Positions 8,935 through 15,688 of a stretch of 25,717 nucleotides of DNA are shown one piece after another. Every line of letters begins with the position of its first letter. Positions within the stretch are counted from its first letter, which is position 1. The notes below the pieces were generated by a model, which was not told the origin of the DNA, made no database searches, and was given only the letters and a program-made list of their open reading frames with translations. Made by a program: the position numbers and the translations under genes. The DNA is from Porphyromonadaceae bacterium UBA7332 (lineage in GTDB: Bacteria > Bacteroidota > Bacteroidia > Bacteroidales > UBA7332), in contig DKPO01000041.1 in assembly GCA_002471225.1 (NCBI GenBank), positions 1-25,717 on the forward strand, written 5' to 3'.

Positions 8935-10515
8935 ATGAATCTTAAAAAGAAACTCAGAATTTACTCTTTGGGTATTTTATCAGCATTATGCCTCATTCCT
9001 TTTCAGGAAATTCAATCGGCAACGACTGACTTTCTACGTATTGCCGGAGAAAAAGTAGTTGATCAACAAGGGAGAACGGTTATTCTTAACGGACTTAATC
9101 ATGTTAATAAGAATACCAAAGACAAATACTTGAATCCCGATGACGAAAAGCTTTTTAAACAATTCAAATCCTGGGGATTTAATTGCATCCGTTATGGAAT
9201 TATATGGGATGGTTTGGAGCCACAACCAGGTGTGATAAATATGGATTATCTGAACGAAATAGATAAACGGGTAAAATGGGCTGAAGACAATGGAATCTAT
9301 CTGATACTTGATATGCATCAGGACCTTTACAGTCAACAGTTCAGCGATGGTGCACCTGAATGGGCAACAATAACGGATAATGCGCCACATCATACAGGAG
9401 ATATATGGGCTTTATCTTATTTTATAAGTCCAGCAGTCCATAATGCTTTTGATAATTTCTGGGCAAATACACCAGCTCCCGATGGAGTGGGCATTCAGGA
9501 TCATTATATCCGGTTATGGACAGTTATTGCTGAGCGATATAAAAATTCACCTTCTGTGTTGGGTTTTGATATAATGAATGAGCCATTTCCAGGCTCCCAG
9601 GCTGAAGAAGTTTTAGGCGCTTTGCTGGTGAGTGGCAGTAATCTGTTTACTGAAACATCCGGTATGCCTATCGGAGAAGCAGAGATTCTTGGAGCTTTAG
9701 CTACAGGAGAGGGGAGACAGCAGGCACTCGAGTTGTTAAGTACACGCGAGAACTATACGAAACTGCTAATCGGGTTAGAAGAAAGTGTTGCTAAATTCGA
9801 ACGAGAGACTCTTTCTCCATTTTATCAGAAAGTAAGAGATGCAATCCGATCAGTAGATCCGAATCAGATTCTAATTCTTGAGCATAGCTATTTCAGCAAT
9901 TTAGGTGTACCCAGTCAGATCCAGTTGCCTGTTAATGAATCCGGTAATACAGATACTCAATGTCTGTATGCTCCACATGGTTATGATCTTGTTACGGATA
10001 CTGAATTTGTCGCTAAACCTGGAACGGAAAGGGTCAATGTTATTTTTGATGCTATTTTTGAAAGTGGCAGAAAAAAACATATACCAGTAGTTATAGGAGA
10101 ATGGGGTGCTTATTATATGGGTAAAAATAGCTATTTGGAACCCGCACGTCAGATTATTGAGCATATTGAGAAGAATCTGAGTGGACAAACCTATTGGTGC
10201 TATTGGAATGGGATTGAATCTCAGGATTATTTTCCTGTTCTTTCCCGAATTTATCCTATGCGTACCGCAGGAGAATTACTCAGTTATGGTAACCGGTTTG
10301 AGAATAATGAATTTCATATAAAATGGGATAATACACAATGTGATTCACTGTATCAAACGATTCTTTATATTCCGGATATATCCAGCCTTACTCTACCGGT
10401 CAACACTGCAGAACTTACATTTGAGCTTGTTAAAAGCGAAAATCAGCGTCAGGGTTATTTAATTATAAAACCTCTTACACAAAACGTACATGAACTAAAT
10501 CTTTCATACAATTAA
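8935..10515 (+). CDS. Secreted GH5 endoglycoceramidase-like hydrolase
   Basis: This 526-residue GH5 enzyme resembles endoglycoceramidases, which cut the bond between the glycan and ceramide of glycosphingolipids. A signal peptide (cut near IQSA, residues 26-29) exports it. The TIM barrel (about 30-420) has FLRIAGEKVVDQQGRTVILNG at its first strand, LDMHQDLYSQQFSDGAPEWA (residues 125-144, a segment typical of endoglycoceramidases), acid/base Glu216 in DIMNEPFPG and nucleophile Glu389 in VIGEWGAYYMG. A small C-terminal beta-domain (about 430-526) is also typical of that group. Related GH5 subfamilies act on 6-gala-series glycolipids or steryl glucosides, so the exact substrate is open. It is separated from the upstream locus by the hairpin and from the regulator gene by 89 bases. 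Confidence 0.85.
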   Translation: MNLKKKLRIYSLGILSALCLIPFQEIQSATTDFLRIAGEKVVDQQGRTVILNGLNHVNKNTKDKYLNPDDEKLFKQFKSWGFNCIRYGIIWDGLEPQPGVINMDYLNEIDKRVKWAEDNGIYLILDMHQDLYSQQFSDGAPEWATITDNAPHHTGDIWALSYFISPAVHNAFDNFWANTPAPDGVGIQDHYIRLWTVIAERYKNSPSVLGFDIMNEPFPGSQAEEVLGALLVSGSNLFTETSGMPIGEAEILGALATGEGRQQALELLSTRENYTKLLIGLEESVAKFERETLSPFYQKVRDAIRSVDPNQILILEHSYFSNLGVPSQIQLPVNESGNTDTQCLYAPHGYDLVTDTEFVAKPGTERVNVIFDAIFESGRKKHIPVVIGEWGAYYMGKNSYLEPARQIIEHIEKNLSGQTYWCYWNGIESQDYFPVLSRIYPMRTAGELLSYGNRFENNEFHIKWDNTQCDSLYQTILYIPDISSLTLPVNTAELTFELVKSENQRQGYLIIKPLTQNVHELNLSYN

Positions 10516-10570
10516 GTTTAATATAGTGAGTATGCTTCTGTCTGATTCTTGATTTCTTCGAAGTTTTGTA

Positions 10571-10578
10571 TAAATTTG
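10571..10578 (+). promoter_or_regulatory. Possible Bacteroidetes -7 element for the LytTR gene
   Basis: TAAATTTG matches the TAnnTTTG consensus and lies 26 bases before the ATG at 10605. No clear TTTG -33 box is seen at the right distance, so this is a weak call. Confidence 0.4.
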
Positions 10579-10604
10579 TCATTTGTACATAACCTGAGAG
10601 AATC

Positions 10605-11483
10605 ATGAAAAAGGCAGAAGCTTTTTTTGCAACCTGTTTAAAGCAGTTGAATTCGTTAAATAATCGTTTGAAAGTGAGTGCGATCGTCTTTTGCTTCGCA
10701 TTTCTCTTTTTATTTCTTTTTAAACCGTTCGGAATGGATTACTGGATTAGTGATACATTCGGTAAACGTAGTTTTATTCTCTTTTTTATCTGTTTCTATG
10801 CTTTTATTGTAATTCTGATATCCCAAACTTTACAGCATTTTTTATTCAAAAACCGCTGCTACAAGATGAATCATTTCTTTGGATTCGTATTGTTGGAATT
10901 GATAATCATATCTGTTCCCTTAGCTTACTTATCGGCCAATGAACACTCCTCATTTTTTAATGAGCTGGTTATTACCTGTCGATTAATCGGCATAACCTTG
11001 CTTCTTTGCTATTTGGTCGCGATGCTTATCTGGATAGTTATACGGACAGATATTCGTCATACATCCGATGCTTTATCCGAGAAATCAGTTACTGATGCAA
11101 AAGAACAAATATCACAAGATTTATTTATCATTACAGATGAGTCAGGTAATCAACGGTTTGTAAAGGAAGCAAAGAATCTCCTTTATTTTAGTTCTGAAGA
11201 TAACTATGTGATGATACATTATCTTGAAGAAGGTGTTTGTCGTAAACAACTTGTACGATCAACTCTTAAAGGTGTTGAAGAGGAAGCATTAAAAAGTGGA
11301 TGTATACGGTGTCATCGCTCCTTTATCGTGAATAAAACGATGATTCAATCCGTAAAACGTTTTGGCCGAAATTACCAGATTCAACTATTGCATTCTACGG
11401 AAATTCTTCCCGTTTCTAAATCTTATGAATCTGGTTTTATAAGCTTTCAGAAAGTAAATGATAAAAAAACGACATTTTCGTGA
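10605..11483 (+). CDS. Membrane-anchored LytTR DNA-binding regulator
   Basis: This 292-residue protein has about four transmembrane helices (roughly 24-40, 52-75, 90-110 and 122-147) and a C-terminal LytTR DNA-binding domain (about 180-285). LytTR signs are the segment KEAKNLLYFSSEDNYVMIHY, the basic stretch around RKQLVRSTLKGVEEE, and CIRCHRSFIVNKTMIQSVKRFGRNY, which is the conserved core of the fold. There is no phosphoacceptor receiver domain, so it would sense a signal through its membrane part and act on DNA directly. This architecture is common in Bacteroidetes and mostly uncharacterised. The next gene, a small outer-membrane protein, starts 72 bases later on the same strand and is a candidate target or partner. 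Confidence 0.88.
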   Translation: MKKAEAFFATCLKQLNSLNNRLKVSAIVFCFAFLFLFLFKPFGMDYWISDTFGKRSFILFFICFYAFIVILISQTLQHFLFKNRCYKMNHFFGFVLLELIIISVPLAYLSANEHSSFFNELVITCRLIGITLLLCYLVAMLIWIVIRTDIRHTSDALSEKSVTDAKEQISQDLFIITDESGNQRFVKEAKNLLYFSSEDNYVMIHYLEEGVCRKQLVRSTLKGVEEEALKSGCIRCHRSFIVNKTMIQSVKRFGRNYQIQLLHSTEILPVSKSYESGFISFQKVNDKKTTFS

Positions 11484-11555
11484 AAGATTTACCATGTATA
11501 ACTGTTTAATACATAGTCTTCATTTTGTTTGGAACAATTTATAAACATATAAACG

Positions 11556-12293
11556 ATGATACGAATATTATTTGTACTATGCAGCTTGTTACCTTTTACC
11601 CTGTTTGCGCAGAGTGATATCTCTATTGGTATAAATTACGGGCACCAGCAGGATCTTGATAAAGAATTTAATCTGGATCAGAATGTTTACAGCCGTTTTC
11701 AGGTTCATAAAGATTATTATGGCGTTAATCTTTCGTATAATCCCCTCAAACGATTAAATATGGTGAGTGAACTCGGAGTTTCCGTTTATACGCCTGAAAT
11801 ACAGTTTGCAAATTATGTGCTTACTAACATAAACACGGCTTCATTACAGTCTACGTATCTTTATTTACAGCAACAAATCGGATACGACGTACTCTATATG
11901 CCAGAGTTTTCAGACTATCTGGGTATTCGTCTGACTCCTTTTGTTCAAATCAAATATGAACAAAGTATAGGAGGCCGTACGCGTGAAAGGGGTATTGAAG
12001 ATCTTACAGGGACAGAGGCAACTGCTTTGATACAAACCTATGATATGCCTGCTATTAATTATCAGGCGAAAGCACCTGTAAATACAATGTCACTTACTCC
12101 CGGGATCAGTCTCGAAGTAAATGTTGTTGAGCGTCTGGGTTTTAATGTCGCATTTGGTTATCAGTTCGGGCTATTCGGACATTCTAAATTCGATGTTAAC
12201 TATAGATATACAGGTAAACAACCAAGCGAAACGATTTTCAAGTCCAAAGACAGAGGTATTTATCTGAGCGGCGGACTACGCTATTATTTATAA
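11556..12293 (+). CDS. Outer-membrane beta-barrel protein, unknown function
   Basis: This 245-residue protein has a clear signal peptide (MIRILFVLCSLLPFTLFAQ). The rest consists of alternating amphipathic strands, such as GVNLSYNPLKRLNMVSELG, GIRLTPFVQIKYEQSIGG and RLGFNVAFGYQFGLFG. It ends in a strand with a terminal aromatic pattern (GIYLSGGLRYYL), as expected of a small outer-membrane barrel. I do not recognise a named family. It follows the LytTR regulator by 72 bases with no clear promoter between, so the two are probably co-transcribed. A bidirectional terminator begins 5 bases after its stop. Confidence 0.72.
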   Translation: MIRILFVLCSLLPFTLFAQSDISIGINYGHQQDLDKEFNLDQNVYSRFQVHKDYYGVNLSYNPLKRLNMVSELGVSVYTPEIQFANYVLTNINTASLQSTYLYLQQQIGYDVLYMPEFSDYLGIRLTPFVQIKYEQSIGGRTRERGIEDLTGTEATALIQTYDMPAINYQAKAPVNTMSLTPGISLEVNVVERLGFNVAFGYQFGLFGHSKFDVNYRYTGKQPSETIFKSKDRGIYLSGGLRYYL

Positions 12294-12297
12294 GAAC

Positions 12298-12338
12298 AAA
12301 AAGAAAGGGTGTTGTCGAAAGGAGACAACACCCTTTTA
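12298..12338. terminator. Bidirectional intrinsic terminator between convergent genes
   Basis: A perfect 12-bp stem, AAGGGTGTTGTC (12305-12316) with GACAACACCCTT (12324-12335), has a 7-base loop. An A-rich run lies on the left (12298-12304) and T residues on the right, so it can end transcription in both directions. It sits exactly between the plus-strand barrel gene and the minus-strand glycosyltransferase. Confidence 0.92.
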
Positions 12339-12340
12339 TG

Positions 12341-13372
12341 TTATATCGAGTTCAGATAATTAACACCTTTATCAACAGCCGCTTTCGTGTAATATCCGCT
12401 TTTCAGTCTATTGCTGATACGTCTGATATTCTCCTGCATTGATAGGTAATCCTCTTTAGTCAGTTCAGCCAGTTTCTTATCCATATCTTTAAGTGAACTT
12501 ATTGTGATACCGATACCTTCCTTTTCAACAAAAGGAGCCAGACCGGCTTGATCCCAGATGATTACAGGTAAATTGCAGCGAATGTAGAATGATACTTTAT
12601 GCGGATTGTTGTACTTCAGGTATTCACCGAAAGCTCCACAGCAGGTTTCTGTTGAATCACCATCCCAAACCAATCCGAATTCTCCTTGAGCATCAGCAAT
12701 AAACTCTTCACTTGGCTTATACCCCCCATAGAAAAGGTTTGATGAGGCCTGTGCTTCTTCTTTCTCAAATCCTCCACCATAAATATGAAGTTCATAATTA
12801 TTTATCAGGTCACCCATGGAATAAAGAAATGCATTTTTTCTTCTGTTCAATGCACCTGCATAAATGACGCGGAACTTATCGGTCGCATCAATATTTTTGG
12901 CTTCGTTTTCAGAAAGATAATCGAATATCTCCAGACACTCCACCGGTCTGTCTACCTTATGTTCGATTAACCACTTTTTCATAGATTCATTATGGACGAT
13001 GATGTAGTCCGAATGACGGAGACGTTCCATTTCCATGGCCGGAGTTAGTTTTTTACGTCTGAATGATCCCAGATCATGAATCAGAGTAATCACTTTAGCT
13101 CCTTTCCGATGAGCCATATTACAAATAAACTCATAGTATTTTTTGAAAGGATACTGAATAAGAAGTACATCGCCTTTTTTTAGCGAAGATAAAGTTTTAA
13201 GAATACTTCCAAGTGTATAGAAATAAGCTTTCACTTTACCGGTGATAATGCTTTGGGGTTTTCCCAGATTCATATAGCCATGATTATCCAATATCGTCTC
13301 AATATCGGTCTTAGCCTTATTTCCGGCTGAGTTTTTATCTTTATAAGCTTTTGAAAAATAGGTTTTATTCAT
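12341..13372 (-). CDS. Glycosyltransferase, probable galactofuranosyltransferase
   Basis: This 343-residue cytoplasmic glycosyltransferase has a GT-B-like layout. An N-terminal Rossmann half shows KGDVLLIQYPFKKYYEF and VITLIHDLGSFR. A nucleotide-sugar half shows FRVIYAGALNRRKNAFLY, LHIYGGGFE and FGLVWDGDST. The final segment has YNNPHKVSFYIRCNLPVIIWDQAG, which resembles the WbbI/Gtf3-type enzymes of bacterial surface polysaccharides. It lacks a signal peptide and starts 11 bases after the end of the UDP-galactopyranose mutase gene, on the same strand. That makes UDP-galactofuranose its likely donor. Donor and acceptor are inferred from context and resemblance. A glucosyltransferase of the Gtf3 kind is the main alternative. 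Confidence 0.8.
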   Translation of the reverse strand: MNKTYFSKAYKDKNSAGNKAKTDIETILDNHGYMNLGKPQSIITGKVKAYFYTLGSILKTLSSLKKGDVLLIQYPFKKYYEFICNMAHRKGAKVITLIHDLGSFRRKKLTPAMEMERLRHSDYIIVHNESMKKWLIEHKVDRPVECLEIFDYLSENEAKNIDATDKFRVIYAGALNRRKNAFLYSMGDLINNYELHIYGGGFEKEEAQASSNLFYGGYKPSEEFIADAQGEFGLVWDGDSTETCCGAFGEYLKYNNPHKVSFYIRCNLPVIIWDQAGLAPFVEKEGIGITISSLKDMDKKLAELTKEDYLSMQENIRRISNRLKSGYYTKAAVDKGVNYLNSI

Positions 13373-13383
13373 TGTGTTTTGTT

Positions 13384-14478
13384 TTAAACGATATTCATAG
13401 CTAATACTTTCTCGACTATATGATGCATATCATAATATTTATACTCAGCTAAACGTCCGCCGAATATCACGCTCTCTTCCTTATCGGCAAGTCTTTTATA
13501 TTTTGCGTATAAATCAGAATTCCGATGATCATTAACCGGATAATAAGGTTCAGCCCCTTCGTGCCATTCAGAAGGATATTCCCGGGAAATAACTGTTTTG
13601 GGCTGATTACCGAATTCAAAATGTTTATGTTCAATAATGCGTGTATACGGTGTCTCGGAATCTGTGAAGTTAAATACGGCGTTACCCTGATAATTTTCCG
13701 TATCCAGTATTTCTTCCTCAAAACGCAAAGAACGGTATTCCAGTTTTCCGAAACAAAAGTCATAATATTCATCGATTTTACCGGTGAATACAATTTTATC
13801 GGCACATTGATTCCATACTTCACGGTCTTCAAAATAATCTTTATTACAACAGATCTCGGCACCTTTCAAAAGTCCTTCGATTAGTTTGTTATAACCACCT
13901 ACAGGAATTCCCTGATATTTATCGTTGAAATAGTTATTGTCAAAAGTAAAACGTACAGGCAAACGTTTGATAATAAAGGCTGGGAGGTCAGTAGCCTTAC
14001 GTCCCCATTGTTTCTCCGTATACCCTTTAATCAGGATTTCGTAAATATCTTTGCCTACCAGCGAAATAGCTTGTTCTTCAAGGTTTTGAGGGTTTTCGAT
14101 ACCCGCTTTCTTGCGTTGCGACTCTATTTTTAGGTGAACTTCAGCAGGTGTTTTTGTTCCCCATAGAGCATAAAACGTATTCATATTGAATGGCAAATTA
14201 TAAAGTTTTCCTTTATAGTTGGCTATAGGCGCATTGATATAATTGTTGAATTCCACTATAGAATTCACAAAGTCCCATACTGCTTTGTCTGAAGTATGAA
14301 AGATATGTGCACCATATTTATGAACTTGTATATTTTCAATTGTTTCGCAATACAGATTTCCCCCGATATGAGGACGTTTATCAATGACCATAACACGTTT
14401 CCCTTCCTTAATTGCTTTATAAGCAAAAAGAGCTCCGAATAGTCCGGCTCCGACTATTAAATAATCATATTTTCGCAT
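13384..14478 (-). CDS. glf: UDP-galactopyranose mutase
   Basis: This 364-residue flavoenzyme interconverts UDP-galactopyranose and UDP-galactofuranose in the cytoplasm, supplying galactofuranose for cell-surface glycans. The N-terminus has the FAD-binding Rossmann motif (DYLIVGAGLFGALFAYKA) followed by VMVIDKRPHIGGN. The family signature HKYGAHIFHTSDKAVWDFV comes next, and then YTEKQWGRKATDLPAFIIKR and the QGIPVGGYNKLIEGLL segment near the active site. The Arg-rich end around FGGRLAEYKYYDM binds substrate phosphate and FAD. The length is normal. It is the first gene of a two-gene minus-strand unit with the glycosyltransferase. No other capsule gene is visible around it. Confidence 0.96.
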   Translation of the reverse strand: MRKYDYLIVGAGLFGALFAYKAIKEGKRVMVIDKRPHIGGNLYCETIENIQVHKYGAHIFHTSDKAVWDFVNSIVEFNNYINAPIANYKGKLYNLPFNMNTFYALWGTKTPAEVHLKIESQRKKAGIENPQNLEEQAISLVGKDIYEILIKGYTEKQWGRKATDLPAFIIKRLPVRFTFDNNYFNDKYQGIPVGGYNKLIEGLLKGAEICCNKDYFEDREVWNQCADKIVFTGKIDEYYDFCFGKLEYRSLRFEEEILDTENYQGNAVFNFTDSETPYTRIIEHKHFEFGNQPKTVISREYPSEWHEGAEPYYPVNDHRNSDLYAKYKRLADKEESVIFGGRLAEYKYYDMHHIVEKVLAMNIV

Positions 14479-14503
14479 GATAGAGTTTGTTATATTTCTG
14501 ATA

Positions 14504-14511
14504 CGAAGTTA
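14504..14511 (-). promoter_or_regulatory. Weak -7-like element for the glf unit
   Basis: On the minus strand this reads TAACTTCG, one base off TAnnTTTG. It lies 26 bases upstream of the glf start. No -33 box is evident. Confidence 0.3.
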
Positions 14512-14543
14512 AAATAAATCTTTAAAAACCATTCTTGTTTTAT

Positions 14544-14555
14544 TCTTTTAAAAGA
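14544..14555. promoter_or_regulatory. 12-bp palindrome in the glf/araC divergent region
   Basis: TCTTTTAAAAGA is a perfect palindrome, flanked by two direct copies of CTTTAAAAA (14520-14528 and 14562-14570). It could be an operator for the AraC-type protein encoded just downstream. The region is very AT-rich, so chance is a real alternative. Confidence 0.3.
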
Positions 14556-14619
14556 CAAATCCTTTAAAAATAGCATTTAAACTTAAAGAGAAATCACCGG
14601 GTTATAGACTCGATTATCT

Positions 14620-14627
14620 TACTTTTG
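14620..14627 (+). promoter_or_regulatory. -7 element for the AraC-family gene
   Basis: TACTTTTG fits TAnnTTTG and lies 33 bases before the chosen ATG at 14661. It overlaps the earlier in-frame TTG at 14625, which argues against that TTG as the translation start. Confidence 0.5.
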
Positions 14628-14660
14628 CACGAAAAGCAGTTTTTATTCAAAAAAAGAGTA

Positions 14661-15614
14661 ATGAAAATAATAAAGCAAGAAGTTACTGAATTGAAAGATC
14701 AACTACTGATATGGAAGTCCTTATTCGGTGGAGACATTATTGAAGATCGGTTGCAAGGAGATTGCGGGCGAATTGATTCTTACAACTTTGACTTCTTTGA
14801 ACTGTTTATTTTCCATATTCAATTTACAGAAGAAGTTACCGTAAAGCGGATACTTCTGCCTGAAAAGTATTATCCGATCTTATTTTCAGATTCGCTGGTA
14901 TTTGAGCCTTATGGGGAAATGGTTACGAAAGCGCGAGTTGATAAGTCTGCCATTACGGGAGTATTTTTTTCCAATGCATCTGATCAGATAACCTATCCTG
15001 CCCATGTACCATTTACACTTATTGTTTTTCGATTGAAAGAAAAAAGCTTCCTGGAATTTGTATCTCCCGAAAGTAGTTTCTTTGAACGTATTCACGAAGA
15101 ACAGTATTTTATTTATGAAATGCTCACAGCAGAAATGAAATTATCATATGATGCCATTCTTCAAAATAAAGGTATATCAAAAACGGATAAAAATATATTG
15201 TATGCTCACGGCCTTATTTTGCTTTCACTCTTTGCTCAGGAAGCAGATTTGCGCAAAAATCTGAAATCAAGTAAATTGGATAATCAGAAGAGACTGGTTA
15301 TTATAAGAATCAAAAATTTAATATTGCAAGATTTATCAGTCCCTATTGATATGAATTATCTGGTTAAGTTTGCAGGTATGAGTGAAACTTATATCAGAAT
15401 GTATTTTAAAGATGTCTTTGGTATGAGTATTAATAGCTTCTATCAATACTATCGCATTGAGTATGCGAAAGAACTTTTGATAACAACAAACTTATCTGTT
15501 AGCGAGATTGCTTTCAGGCTCGGATACTCTCACCTTGGACACTTTATCAAGATATTTAAACGGCAGTATGGTGTTACACCTAAGAAGTTACAGAAAATGT
15601 TGGAAAGTGACTAA
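14661..15614 (+). CDS. AraC-family transcriptional regulator
   Basis: This 317-residue regulator has an N-terminal domain of unknown ligand (about 1-200) and a C-terminal AraC/XylS DNA-binding domain (about 220-315). The two helix-turn-helix parts are visible: DMNYLVKFAGMSETYIRMYFKD with FGMSINSFYQYYR, then LSVSEIAFRLGYSHLGHFIKIFKRQYGVTPKK, a near-canonical AraC signature. The ATG at 14661 is chosen because the in-frame TTG at 14625 lies inside the -7 promoter element. The sulfatase gene follows 74 bases later on the same strand with its own promoter, so the sulfatase is the obvious candidate target. Confidence 0.92.
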   Translation: MKIIKQEVTELKDQLLIWKSLFGGDIIEDRLQGDCGRIDSYNFDFFELFIFHIQFTEEVTVKRILLPEKYYPILFSDSLVFEPYGEMVTKARVDKSAITGVFFSNASDQITYPAHVPFTLIVFRLKEKSFLEFVSPESSFFERIHEEQYFIYEMLTAEMKLSYDAILQNKGISKTDKNILYAHGLILLSLFAQEADLRKNLKSSKLDNQKRLVIIRIKNLILQDLSVPIDMNYLVKFAGMSETYIRMYFKDVFGMSINSFYQYYRIEYAKELLITTNLSVSEIAFRLGYSHLGHFIKIFKRQYGVTPKKLQKMLESD

Positions 15615-15654
15615 AATATGGTATAAAGTGCAATTTCGACAATTGTTAACTCTC

Positions 15655-15662
15655 TACTTTTG
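15655..15662 (+). promoter_or_regulatory. -7 element for the sulfatase gene
   Basis: TACTTTTG is identical to the element before the AraC gene and lies 26 bases before the sulfatase ATG, implying a leader of roughly 20 bases. A clear -33 box is not seen, which would fit a promoter that needs an activator. Confidence 0.5.
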
Positions 15663-15688
15663 TCCTCAGATCAATCAATTTATAAAAT

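Noticed and set aside
9034..9393. 119-residue minus-strand frame inside the GH5 gene
   Set aside because: Its residues are the reverse complement of conserved GH5 core coding sequence; it has no domain of its own.
11484..11555. LytTR-type binding site (ACAGTT on the minus strand) before the barrel gene
   Set aside because: Only one half-site is visible; no second copy occurs at the expected spacing of about 21 bases.
13467..13884. Open frames overlapping glf in other frames
   Set aside because: They lack recognisable motifs and lie inside a well-supported enzyme gene; they are shadows.
14625..14660. Twelve-residue N-terminal extension of the AraC regulator from TTG
   Set aside because: The TTG lies inside the -7 promoter element TACTTTTG.
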